Positions 6,205 through 16,032 of a DNA stretch of 16,361 bases are shown here, one piece after another. The notes below the pieces were generated by a model. The model ran no database searches. It saw only the letters and a list, made by a program, of their open reading frames with translations, and was not told the origin of the DNA. Source of the stretch: CAZVYN01 sp964631125. GTDB taxonomy: Bacteria; Eisenbacteria; RBG-16-71-46; CAIMUX01. The translations under genes were made by a program, and so were the position numbers. The DNA lies in NCBI GenBank assembly GCA_964631125.1, contig CAZVYN010000085.1, forward strand, positions 1 to 16,361, given 5' to 3'. Positions within the stretch are counted from its first letter, which is position 1. Each line of letters starts with the position of its first letter.

Positions 6205-7332
6205 ATGCCGACCAAAGTCCCGCTCCTCGATCTGCAGGCTCAATACGAATCGCTCCGGCCCGCCCTGCTCGAGGCGATCGACCGGCGACTCGCCTCGGGG
6301 GCATGGATTCTCGGCCCCGCCGTGGAAGAGTTCGAACGGACGCTCGGCGTCGATCTGCGCGTGTCCCACGCCATCGGGGTCGCCTCCGGAACCGATGCGC
6401 TGCTCCTCGCGCTCAAAGCCCTCCGCATCGGACCCGGCGACGAGGTCGTGCTTCCGACCTACACGTTCTTCGCGACCGCGGGGGCGGTGGTCAATGCCGG
6501 CGCCCGGCCTGTCTTCGCCGAGATGGAGGACGATTCGTTCAACCTCGATCCGGCCCGACTCGAGGAGTGTCTGACCCCGCGCACGCGCGCGGTCATCGCA
6601 GTCCATCTGTTCGGGCAGAGCGCGCGCCTCGACCCGATCCTCTCTCTCTGTCGCGCCCGCGGCATCGCCGTCATCGAGGACGCGGCGCAGGCGATCGGAG
6701 CGACCTACGGGGAGACGCCGGTGGGCGGCCTCGGGGCGCTTGGCTGCTTCTCGTTCTATCCGACCAAGAACTTGGGCGGCGCGGGGGACGGCGGACTGGT
6801 CACAACGCAGGACGACGAGTTGGCCGATCGCGTCCGACTCCTGCGCAATCACGGGATGCGGCCGCGCTATGTCCATCATGAAGTCGGCTACAACAGTCGG
6901 CTCGATGCTCTGCAGGCGACGATCCTCTCGGTCAAGTTGGCGCACTTGGAGAGCTGGAACGCGGCCCGCGCGCGCCACGCCGAGCGTTACTCGCGGCTCT
7001 TCGCGCCGATGGAGCGGATCCGTCCGCCGTCGGAAATCGGCCTGGGTCGCCACGTCTGGAACCAATACGTGATCCGACTCCGCGACGGGAACGCGGAACG
7101 ACGCGACGCGCTGCGCAGCCACCTGGCGGAACACGGGATAGGCGCGGAGATCTATTACCCGATTCCGCTCCATCTCCAGCCCTGCTTCGCATCACTCGGT
7201 CACCGCGAGGGCGCGTTTCCGCTCAGCGAGGCCGCGGCGGCGACCAGCCTCGCCCTGCCGGTCTTTCCCGAGATGACCGACGAGCAGCAGGACCACGTCG
7301 TCGAGTCGATCGGGGCGTGGCTTCGCGCCTGA
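6205..7332 (+). CDS. DegT/DnrJ/EryC1/StrS-family nucleotide-sugar aminotransferase (WbpE-like)
   Basis: This 375-aa PLP enzyme transfers an amino group, usually from glutamate, to a keto sugar nucleotide. Family signatures in order: VPLLDLQAQY at the N-terminus, GVASGTDALLLAL (PLP phosphate binding), LPTYTFFATAGAVVNAGA, AVHLFGQ, the IEDAAQAIGA stretch with the PLP-contacting Asp, and SFYPTKNLGGAGDGG, where Lys188 is the Schiff-base lysine. The length is normal for the family. The ATG at 6205 is the natural start but has no ribosome binding site; a -10-like element sits just upstream. It lies 36 nt after the epimerase and is likely part of the same pathway. WbpE acts on a 3-keto sugar made by WbpB, and no such oxidase is in the window, so both substrate and position of amination (C3 or C4) are open. 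Confidence 0.9.
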   Translation: MPTKVPLLDLQAQYESLRPALLEAIDRRLASGAWILGPAVEEFERTLGVDLRVSHAIGVASGTDALLLALKALRIGPGDEVVLPTYTFFATAGAVVNAGARPVFAEMEDDSFNLDPARLEECLTPRTRAVIAVHLFGQSARLDPILSLCRARGIAVIEDAAQAIGATYGETPVGGLGALGCFSFYPTKNLGGAGDGGLVTTQDDELADRVRLLRNHGMRPRYVHHEVGYNSRLDALQATILSVKLAHLESWNAARARHAERYSRLFAPMERIRPPSEIGLGRHVWNQYVIRLRDGNAERRDALRSHLAEHGIGAEIYYPIPLHLQPCFASLGHREGAFPLSEAAAATSLALPVFPEMTDEQQDHVVESIGAWLRA

Positions 7333-7357
7333 TCGAACGGGCAATTCGCCCGATCGC

Positions 7358-7373
7358 CGATTTCGCGAAATCG
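7358..7373. promoter_or_regulatory. Perfect 16-bp palindrome, possible operator
   Basis: CGATTTCGCGAAATCG is a perfect palindrome lying 25 nt after the aminotransferase stop and 124 nt before the next gene. No T-run follows, so it looks more like a dimeric-protein binding site than a terminator. A short hairpin (cgggc/gcccg, 7338-7352) lies just before it and could end the upstream transcript. Confidence 0.45.
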
Positions 7374-7413
7374 AAGCTGCACGACGTCGCGCCGCGAGTG
7401 TTCCCGTAAGCTG

Positions 7414-7476
7414 CGTGCCGCACGCGCCGACCGGCGAAGATCCGCGAGTCTGCAACGGGGAAGCCCCGGCGGCACG
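7414..7476 (+). other. Possible folded 5' leader (three-way junction) before the PorV-like gene
   Basis: An 8-bp closing stem (7414-7421 with 7469-7476, all Watson-Crick) encloses two small hairpins: 7425-7428/7433-7436 with a 4-nt loop, and 7456-7460/7464-7468 with loop AAG. It ends 21 nt before the GTG at 7498, which has no ribosome binding site. I could not match it to a known riboswitch class. In DNA this GC-rich some pairing occurs by chance, so a functional RNA is only a suggestion. Confidence 0.3.
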
Positions 7477-7497
7477 GATCTCGTCGCGTGCTTTGTC

Positions 7498-8370
7498 GTG
7501 CGAACCCTACCCCTATTCATGCTGCTCCTGGCCGGCGCGCTCGTCACTCCCGCCCGTTCGTCGAACGCGTTCGAATCGACGCAGCTCGCGCGGGATCCGT
7601 TCACGCTCGCGACCGGCGCCGCTTGGACCGCGGTCCCCGCGAGAGCGTGGGAGGGGGGCGGGAACCCCGCCGTGGCCGGCGCTTCGGACCGAGTCGCGTT
7701 GGCGGGGAGTCACCTGAGGTGGACCGAGGGCCTCGCCTTGGAGTCGTTCGGTCTCGGCGTTCCACTGCCGCATGGGCTGGGCGTCTCGCTCGAAGGCGCC
7801 TTCCTCCACACCGGAACTGCGCTCCCGTCTTTCTCTGCGGAGGGGGTCGCGCTCGGGACTTTCTCGCCGTCGGAGTCCGACCTCTCGCTCCACCTCTCGT
7901 CCTGCCTCTCTGAATCGTGGCGACTCGGGTTCGGCGGTCGCATGCGTCAGCTCGACGGCGGCGCCGACGCCCTCCGGATCGCCACCGGTTCGATCGGACT
8001 CCTCTATCAGCAGGGGACGCGTCGCTTCGGCGCCGCTCTGATGGACATCGGCGGAAACGGTTCCGATTACGAAGCGGCGATGATTCCTCGAATCGGGGTC
8101 GAGCAGACCGTCGGCGCCTGGGGCCGCTCCGCGCTGACCATCGACCGGACCGGGGCGGAGTGGGGCGTCCATCTCGGTTGGACGATCCGCGGAGGCGAGT
8201 GGGGCTCGCTGCTACTGGGCGCCGAGGCGCGCGACCACGACGGCGGCCTCACCGCGATTCCTTCGGGCGGCGTGCAGGTGCGATTCGATCGACTGCAGGT
8301 CGCCTATGGAGTGCGCGCAGCGGCGGGATTGGACCTCGCGCACCAGGTCGGCTTCGAATTGATTCCCTGA
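7498..8370 (+). CDS. PorV/PorQ-like outer-membrane beta-barrel protein
   Basis: This 290-aa secreted protein has a signal peptide: Arg2, a hydrophobic core PLFMLLLAGALV and probable cleavage near SSNA (about residue 24). The mature part alternates short polar and hydrophobic stretches typical of barrel strands. It follows the PorV/PorQ/UPF0164 pattern: an early GGGNPAVAG segment (family WNPAGLA), then LAGSHLRW, then repeated Gly-centred strands and a final strand ending Phe-Glu-Leu-Ile-Pro. Related proteins are outer-membrane porins or secretion and attachment components (PorV in type IX secretion). The start is GTG at 7498 with no visible ribosome site; ATG 7519 would remove the n-region of the signal. 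It follows the possible operator and leader at 7358-7476. Family placement is moderate; function is not known. Confidence 0.7.
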   Translation: MRTLPLFMLLLAGALVTPARSSNAFESTQLARDPFTLATGAAWTAVPARAWEGGGNPAVAGASDRVALAGSHLRWTEGLALESFGLGVPLPHGLGVSLEGAFLHTGTALPSFSAEGVALGTFSPSESDLSLHLSSCLSESWRLGFGGRMRQLDGGADALRIATGSIGLLYQQGTRRFGAALMDIGGNGSDYEAAMIPRIGVEQTVGAWGRSALTIDRTGAEWGVHLGWTIRGGEWGSLLLGAEARDHDGGLTAIPSGGVQVRFDRLQVAYGVRAAAGLDLAHQVGFELIP

Positions 8371-8392
8371 CTCGTCGACGCCCTGAAAGCGC

Positions 8393-8422
8393 TTGACCCT
8401 TCGTTCGCGCGGGTGCTACCTC
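8393..8422 (+). promoter_or_regulatory. Sigma70-like promoter for the CDP-sugar epimerase
   Basis: TTGACC (8393-8398, five of six consensus positions) and TACCTC (8417-8422), with TG at 8414-8415 as extended -10, are 18 nt apart. Transcription would start near 8429, about 20 nt before the GTG at 8450. It sits in the 79-nt gap after the PorV-like gene. Confidence 0.5.
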
Positions 8423-8449
8423 CTCTCGGGCTCGCGAAGAAGGGAAGAC

Positions 8450-9517
8450 GTGGCGCGCATCTTGATCACGGGCGGCGGCGGATTCATCGGCTCTCACTCC
8501 GCGCTGCATTTTCGCTCCCAGGGTTGGCAGGTTCGCGTCCTCGACAATCTGTCGCGCGGGAAACTGCTCCATCGTCCTGATCCCAACGCGCGCTCCAACT
8601 GGGATCGCCTCGGCGCCGACCCCGCCATCGAACGGATCGAAGGCGACGTGCGTGACGTCGCCACCGTGGAAGCGGCGGTCGACCGCGTCGACGCGGTGCT
8701 CCACTGCGCGGCCCAGACGGCGGTCACGACCTCGGTCACCGACCCGGCCACCGATTTCGAGACGAACGCGATCGGGACCTTTCGCGTTCTCGAAGCGCTG
8801 CGCCGCACCGGCCGCAAGCCGGCCTTTCTCTACTGTTCGACCAACAAGGTGTATGGCGAGCGCGTCAACGCCGTCCCACTGGAGGCCGAACCTGACCGCT
8901 ACCGTTTCGCCGGAGATCTCGCCGCGGGAATTCCAGAGGAGTTCGGCGTCGATCTCTGCGAGCACACTCCGTACGGCTGCTCGAAGCTGACCGGAGATCT
9001 GTACGCGCAGGACTACGGGCATCTGTACGGCTTGAGAGTGGGCGTCTTCCGGATGTCGTGCATCTACGGCACCCATCAGTTCGGTCTCGAAGATCAGGGT
9101 TGGGTCGCCTGGTTCTCGATCGCCGCGGTGCGCGGCGCCCCGCTCACGATCTTCGGCGACGGCCGGCAGGTGCGCGACGTTCTCTGGGTCGACGACCTGG
9201 TTCGCGCCTACCAAGCGTTCCTGGAGCGTGGGCCCGCCATCGGCGTCTACAACTTGGGCGGCGGACCGCGACACACGCTCTCGTTGCGGGAACTCTTGTC
9301 CCAACTGGAATCGCGCTTGGGGCGGCCGGTCGAACGGAGCGAAGCGGGCTGGCGTCCGAGCGACCAGAAGGTCTACGTCAGCGACATCCGTCGAGCCGAG
9401 CGTGAACTCGGATGGTCGCCGACGGTCACGCCGCGCGAGGGAGTCGACCGACTGCTCGACTGGGTTCGAGCCAACGAGTCGCTCTTCGCGCACTTCGCTC
9501 CTGCGGCCGCGCGCTAG
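8450..9517 (+). CDS. CDP-paratose/CDP-tyvelose 2-epimerase-like SDR
   Basis: This 355-aa extended SDR begins at the Rossmann strand with GGGGFIGSH. The catalytic pair is Tyr175 and Lys179 (TPYGCSK). Several stretches are typical of the CDP-paratose 2-epimerase (TyvE/RfbE) branch rather than ordinary UDP-galactose epimerases: AAQTAVTTSVTDP, STNKVYG, GVDLCEHTPYGCSK, FRMSCIYGTHQFGLEDQGW and GDGRQVRDVLWVDDLVRAY. It would invert C2 of a CDP-3,6-dideoxyhexose or a related sugar. The start is GTG at 8450 with AGAAGGGA just upstream; a TTG at 8393 in the same frame is instead read as the -35 box. The usual partner genes (CDP-glucose 4,6-dehydratase, CDP-4-keto-6-deoxyglucose-3-dehydrase) are not in the window, so the true substrate may differ. 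clpB follows after 20 nt. Confidence 0.85.
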   Translation: MARILITGGGGFIGSHSALHFRSQGWQVRVLDNLSRGKLLHRPDPNARSNWDRLGADPAIERIEGDVRDVATVEAAVDRVDAVLHCAAQTAVTTSVTDPATDFETNAIGTFRVLEALRRTGRKPAFLYCSTNKVYGERVNAVPLEAEPDRYRFAGDLAAGIPEEFGVDLCEHTPYGCSKLTGDLYAQDYGHLYGLRVGVFRMSCIYGTHQFGLEDQGWVAWFSIAAVRGAPLTIFGDGRQVRDVLWVDDLVRAYQAFLERGPAIGVYNLGGGPRHTLSLRELLSQLESRLGRPVERSEAGWRPSDQKVYVSDIRRAERELGWSPTVTPREGVDRLLDWVRANESLFAHFAPAAAR

Positions 9518-9537
9518 TCCGGTCGCCCAGGCATCCC

Positions 9538-12177
<2,640 letters not shown>

Positions 12178-12252
12178 GCCGATTCCAGTCCCATCGGGGG
12201 ATCTGACGCCGCTTCGAGCCGATTCCCCTCAAGCGCGCGTGTAACTCGTTCG

Positions 12253-12273
12253 AAAACCATCCTGAGGGTTTTT
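12253..12273 (+). terminator. Weak terminator-like hairpin after clpB
   Basis: AAAACC (12253-12258) pairs with GGTTTT (12267-12272) around an 8-nt loop and runs into a five-T stretch (12269-12273). It is short and A/T-rich but stands out in this GC-rich DNA. It lies about 75 nt past the clpB stop and just before the kinase ribosome site (AGGAGG, 12283-12288), so it could also attenuate kinase expression. Confidence 0.35.
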
Positions 12274-12292
12274 CCGCACCCCAGGAGGTTTC

Positions 12293-14008
12293 ATGCCCGA
12301 GTCCGCGGGTCCACGCCCGTCGGAAGGGATCGTCGCACGTCGTCTGGAAGACCTGCGCGCCATGCTCCCGTCGCTCGCCGATCTGCCTTCGGCCAAGGAC
12401 GGCGAGGCCGATGGCGTGATCTTGCGGCTGGCCGATGCCCTCGAAGCGCTCCAACGCCGCTGGATCCGCGCGAGGACCCAACTCCGAGCGCTGGAGGAGA
12501 TGATCGAGGCGTTCGTCCCGGGACGCGATCCGGCGGCGGTGGTGGAGTCGCTTGCGGTCTATCTCTGCCACGTCTTCTCGGTGGCCGGCGTGCTCTGCCT
12601 GCGTCGCGCCAACGGGGACGAGGAGTGGCGCGGAGTCGAGGCCCGGCCGGGACAGTCGACTCGACCGCTGCGCTTTCCGGCAGACCTCTTCGCCGACGAA
12701 TCGGGGCAGGCGCCGTCCGACGTGAGGGCCGCGCTGCGGCTCGAGACCTACGACTGCGTGGAGACCTTCTCGAATCCTCCGCACGAGGGAGGGCCGGAGG
12801 CGCTGGTCGCGATCGTCGCGCTGCGCGGCTCCGAGTGCGCCGACGCCGATCAACTCGAGCCCCGTGAACTGGCCCGGCAGTGCCTGGGGATCTTGGAGAC
12901 GCTGCGTCACCGCGAGGCGATCGAGACCTCGGACCGGTTCCGACATCAGTTGCTCGAAGCAATGCGCGATGGTCTGCTCGTGGTTGATCGCGAGAGTCAG
13001 ATCGTCGAGGTGAACGGCGCGGCGGCGGGATTCCTCGCGCGGACGAGAGCGGAACTGATCGGGTCTCCGCTCGTTGCCCTGACCGAGGAGGCGCCGGCCA
13101 TGATCCGGCATTTGCTCGACGCCGTGGCGCGGGGGATGGCGCCGCCGGTGCGCGAGTTCTCGATCGCGATCGGCCAAACGCGGACGCCGATGAATGTGGC
13201 GGCTTCACCGATCGAAGACGACGCCGGACGCTTCCGCGGACTCGTCATCAACCTGACCGACCTCACCTCGGTGCGTGCGATGGAAGAAGAGATCGGCCGC
13301 CTCGATCGTCTCGCCGCGCTCGGCCGCTTCGCCGCCGGCGTCGCGCACGAGATCCGCAATCCGCTGGCCGGAATCGAAGCCGGCGTCGGATATCTCGCGC
13401 GCCGCTTCACCGCTGACGCGCCGGAACAAGACGACGTGCGGTTCGTCGCCACTGAAGTGCGACGTCTCAACGGCATCGTGACCGACCTGCTCGACTACAC
13501 GCGGCCGCGCGCCCTCGACCTCGGTCTGCTCTCGGTGGCGCAGTTGGTCGAGCGGGCGCAACAGGTCCTGGCGCCGCTGGCGGAACGACGGGCCGTTCGG
13601 GTCGAGCTGGAGGGCGCGGCGGCCGCAACCGTCGAAGCCGACGCCGAGCGCCTGGAGCAGGTGTTGCTCAACCTACTGAAGAACGCGATCGAAGCGACAC
13701 CGCCAGGCGGATGCGTCCGCCTGCGCTGGGACCGAGACCAGGAAGGGGTCTGCTCCCTCCGGGTCGAGGACGAAGGAAGCGGGATGTCTCCCGAACAACG
13801 CGCGCGCGCGTTCGAACCGTTCTTCACCACGAAGGGGAACGGGACCGGCCTCGGCCTCTCCCTCTCGCTCAGCATCGTGCAACAACATGGTGGGCGGCTC
13901 TCGCTGCTCGATCGCGAGCCACACGGGCTGGTCGCGGTCGTCGAACTCCCGCCCGATCCCTCCGAGAGGATCGCCGCCCATGCCGTCTTCCATTCTGATC
14001 GTCGATGA
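12293..14008 (+). CDS. Cytoplasmic sensor histidine kinase, NtrB/AtoS-like
   Basis: This 571-aa kinase has no signal peptide or membrane segment, so it should sense a cytoplasmic cue. Residues about 25-70 look helical or coiled and about 70-205 may be a GAF-like domain (weak). A PAS domain spans about 215-325 (LLEAMRDGLLVVDRESQIVEVNGAA). The HisKA dimerisation helix carries His352 in GVAHEIRNPLAG. The ATP-binding domain shows Asn464 (N box, LLKNAIEATPPGG), DEGSG (493-497), FEPFFTTK and GNGTGLGLSL (515 on). All catalytic boxes are present. AGGAGG (12283-12288) lies 4 nt before the ATG. The 3' end overlaps the response regulator by 29 nt in another frame, so the two are a translationally linked pair. 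The signal is unknown. Confidence 0.93.
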   Translation: MPESAGPRPSEGIVARRLEDLRAMLPSLADLPSAKDGEADGVILRLADALEALQRRWIRARTQLRALEEMIEAFVPGRDPAAVVESLAVYLCHVFSVAGVLCLRRANGDEEWRGVEARPGQSTRPLRFPADLFADESGQAPSDVRAALRLETYDCVETFSNPPHEGGPEALVAIVALRGSECADADQLEPRELARQCLGILETLRHREAIETSDRFRHQLLEAMRDGLLVVDRESQIVEVNGAAAGFLARTRAELIGSPLVALTEEAPAMIRHLLDAVARGMAPPVREFSIAIGQTRTPMNVAASPIEDDAGRFRGLVINLTDLTSVRAMEEEIGRLDRLAALGRFAAGVAHEIRNPLAGIEAGVGYLARRFTADAPEQDDVRFVATEVRRLNGIVTDLLDYTRPRALDLGLLSVAQLVERAQQVLAPLAERRAVRVELEGAAAATVEADAERLEQVLLNLLKNAIEATPPGGCVRLRWDRDQEGVCSLRVEDEGSGMSPEQRARAFEPFFTTKGNGTGLGLSLSLSIVQQHGGRLSLLDREPHGLVAVVELPPDPSERIAAHAVFHSDRR

Positions 14009-15470
14009 CCAAGACACGCTCCGGCACTTCCTGCAGAAGGCGCTGATCGAAGAGGGCTACGAGGTCCGCGGCGCGGCCACTGGCGGCGAGGGGATCCTCC
14101 TCTTCCAGGAGCAGGCGCCCGATCTCGTCCTGCTGGATCTCCGCCTGCCGGATCGAAGCGGCATGGATCTCCTCGGCCTCTTCAAGGAGCGCGTGCCCGA
14201 GTTGCCGATCGTCCTCATGACCGCCTTCGGCGAGGTCGAGACGGCGGTGCAGGCGATGAAGCTCGGCGCCTACGATTTCCTGACCAAGCCCGTGAACGTG
14301 GAGCAGGTTCGCGTGGTCGTGGCGAAGGCGCTGGAGTCGGTTCGACTCTGGCGCGAACTGGAACACCACCGCAGGACCGAGCGCGAGAAGTTCTCCCGCG
14401 ACTTCGTGCGCGGGATCGCGCCGTCGATCCGCCAGGTCTACGACGTGGTCGAGAAGGTCGCCGTCTCGGACTCGACCAGCGTACTCATCACCGGCGAGAG
14501 CGGCACCGGCAAGCAGGTCATCGCGAATCTCATCCATGCGCAGAGTCCGCGCGCCGATCGTCCGTTCCTGGAGATCAACTGCGCCGCGATCCCGCGCGAT
14601 CTGTTGGAGAGCGAACTCTTCGGACACGAACGAGGCGCCTTCACCGACGCTCGTTCGCAGAAGCAGGGCCTGCTGGAGCTGGCGAATCAAGGCACGCTCT
14701 TCCTCGACGAAATCGGGGAGATGAGCCTGAGTCTGCAGGTGAAGCTCTTGAAGGTGCTGGAGAGCATGAGTTTCCGGCGCGTCGGCGGGACGCGCGACGT
14801 GCGCGTCTCCGTTCGCATCATCTCGGCCACGAATCAGGACCTGGAGAAGATGGTGCGCGACGGACGCTTCCGCGAGGACCTCTACTACCGTCTGATGGTC
14901 GTGCCGATCCGGATGCCGGCGCTGCGCGAGCGGCGCGAGGACATCCCGCTCCTCGCTCGCCACTTCGTCTTGGAGTTCGCCAAGTCGTTCCACAAGGCCT
15001 TCCGCAAGGTCTCCCCGGAAGCGGAGCGGAAGCTCGTCGAGTATCCGTGGCCCGGCAACATCCGCGAGTTGCGCAATCTCTGCGAACGAACGGTCCTCCT
15101 GGAGGACGGAGACACGTTGGAGGCGAGCCACCTGCGCCTGGGCGGCGGACCGCGCGGTCAGACGGCCGGCACGTTGCTGGAGCGCCTGCAGCGGCTGCTG
15201 GTCGAAGGGATCATCGACTCCACGCCGATTCCATTCGAAGATCTGCTGCGCGACATCGAGCGCGGCCTGATCGTTCGCGCGGCCGAGGCTACGAGCTGGA
15301 ATCAGAGCCGCACCGCCGATCTCCTGGGCATCAAGCGCGACAAGCTCCGCTATCGGATGAAGCTGCATGGCCTGGGAGAGGAGGACCTGACGCCCGGAGC
15401 GGACGAGAACTCCAGGTCCGTTGCCGGTCCCAAAGACGGTTCGTATACTGGGGACGATTCGATGCGTTGA
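13980..15470 (+). CDS. Sigma54-dependent response regulator, NtrC family
   Basis: This 496-aa activator has a receiver domain (Asp9/Asp10, phospho-acceptor Asp53 in LLDLRLPDRSG, Lys103 in FLTKP). The sigma54-interaction AAA+ domain has Walker A GESGTGKQ (172-179) and Walker B GTLFLDEIGE (238 on). A Fis-type helix-turn-helix (about 425-470, NQSRTADLLGIKRDKLRYRM) binds DNA. The sigma54-contact loop reads GAFTDA (219-224) instead of the usual GAFTGA. The ATG at 13980 is preceded by GAGAGGA (9-nt spacing) inside the kinase gene. Phosphorylation by the partner kinase should let it open promoters held by RpoN. I saw no convincing sigma54 (GG-N10-GC) promoter in the window, so its targets probably lie elsewhere. 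The last about 25 residues lie beyond the helix-turn-helix and overlap the lptE promoter. Confidence 0.95.
   Translation: MPSSILIVDDQDTLRHFLQKALIEEGYEVRGAATGGEGILLFQEQAPDLVLLDLRLPDRSGMDLLGLFKERVPELPIVLMTAFGEVETAVQAMKLGAYDFLTKPVNVEQVRVVVAKALESVRLWRELEHHRRTEREKFSRDFVRGIAPSIRQVYDVVEKVAVSDSTSVLITGESGTGKQVIANLIHAQSPRADRPFLEINCAAIPRDLLESELFGHERGAFTDARSQKQGLLELANQGTLFLDEIGEMSLSLQVKLLKVLESMSFRRVGGTRDVRVSVRIISATNQDLEKMVRDGRFREDLYYRLMVVPIRMPALRERREDIPLLARHFVLEFAKSFHKAFRKVSPEAERKLVEYPWPGNIRELRNLCERTVLLEDGDTLEASHLRLGGGPRGQTAGTLLERLQRLLVEGIIDSTPIPFEDLLRDIERGLIVRAAEATSWNQSRTADLLGIKRDKLRYRMKLHGLGEEDLTPGADENSRSVAGPKDGSYTGDDSMR
15421..15449 (+). promoter_or_regulatory. Sigma70 promoter for lptE-holA, inside the regulator gene
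   Basis: TTGCCG (15421-15426) and TATACT (15444-15449) are separated by the ideal 17 nt; the -10 matches the consensus at five of six positions. Transcription would start near 15456, about 46 nt before the lptE GTG. The element lies within the last codons of the response regulator gene, so lptE and holA can be transcribed independently of it. Confidence 0.55.
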
Positions 15471-15501
15471 CGAGGGATCCGACGAAGTCAGGCGGGGGAG
15501 C

Positions 15502-16032
15502 GTGGAGAAGGGAAGCTCGACCATCCATGCTCCCGGCCGCGTCGCTCTCGGCGCGTCGATCCTCTGCCTCGTCTTCCTCGCCGCCTGCGCCTACTCGTTC
15601 CAGGGCTCCGGGCTCCCGTCGCATATCAAGAGCGTCTCGGTGCCGAACTTCGGCAACTCCACCCTGGAGCCGAACATCGCGCGCGAGGTGACCGACGCCC
15701 TTACCAGCCGGTTCGTGCGTGACGGTCGCCTGAAGCTCGCTCCCGATTCGCAGTCTCAGGCCAAGGTCATCGGGACGGTCCGGAAGTACGAGAACCGCGT
15801 CTACAACTACACCGCCGACCAGACCCCGCGTGATTACATCGTCGTGATCGAGGTCGAGGTCGAGATGCGCGACCAGTCCCGCAACCGCGAACTCTGGAAG
15901 CAGGCGGCGCTCACCTCGACGGCTGTCTACGTCCCGGGTGGCTCTCCCCTGGGAGACGAGGCGGCGGCGCGCGCGCAAGCGATCCGCGATCTGGCCGACG
16001 ACGTCCTCGGCCGCACGATGGAGCAGTGGTGA
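15502..16032 (+). CDS. lptE: LPS-assembly lipoprotein LptE (RlpB-like)
   Basis: This 176-aa outer-membrane lipoprotein should plug and assist LptD, which inserts lipopolysaccharide into the outer leaflet. The signal peptide ends in the lipobox LAAC with lipidated Cys29. The residues after Cys are Ala-Tyr rather than Asp, which agrees with sorting to the outer membrane. The mature part has the LptE pattern: YSFQGSGLPSHIKSVSVPNFGN, then NIAREVTDALTSRF, a KVIGTVRKYE strand and an EVEVEMRDQ strand. GTG 15502 is preferred because it gives a normal n-region. Its purine-rich site (GGGGGAG, 15494-15500) is only 1 nt away, so an upstream CTG or TTG start cannot be excluded. The next gene, holA, overlaps it; lptE next to holA is known in proteobacteria and supports both calls. 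Confidence 0.85.
   Translation: MEKGSSTIHAPGRVALGASILCLVFLAACAYSFQGSGLPSHIKSVSVPNFGNSTLEPNIAREVTDALTSRFVRDGRLKLAPDSQSQAKVIGTVRKYENRVYNYTADQTPRDYIVVIEVEVEMRDQSRNRELWKQAALTSTAVYVPGGSPLGDEAAARAQAIRDLADDVLGRTMEQW

Noticed and set aside
5914..7173. 419-codon minus-strand open frame opposite the epimerase and aminotransferase
   Set aside because: It spans two well-supported genes, has no family features, and its composition is that expected from the complement of GC-rich codons.
7414..7476. Match of the leader to c-di-GMP, SAH or cobalamin riboswitches
   Set aside because: Short stretches such as CTGCAACGGGG recall these, but the conserved cores and helix order are not present.
15167..15183. GGCACGTTGCTGG looked like a sigma54 promoter
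   Set aside because: The GG and GC elements are not 10 nt apart as sigma54 needs, and it lies within the regulator coding region.
13869..15524. 551-codon minus-strand open frame opposite the NtrC-type regulator
   Set aside because: The same shadow effect; no domain, no ribosome site, and the plus-strand regulator has every conserved motif.
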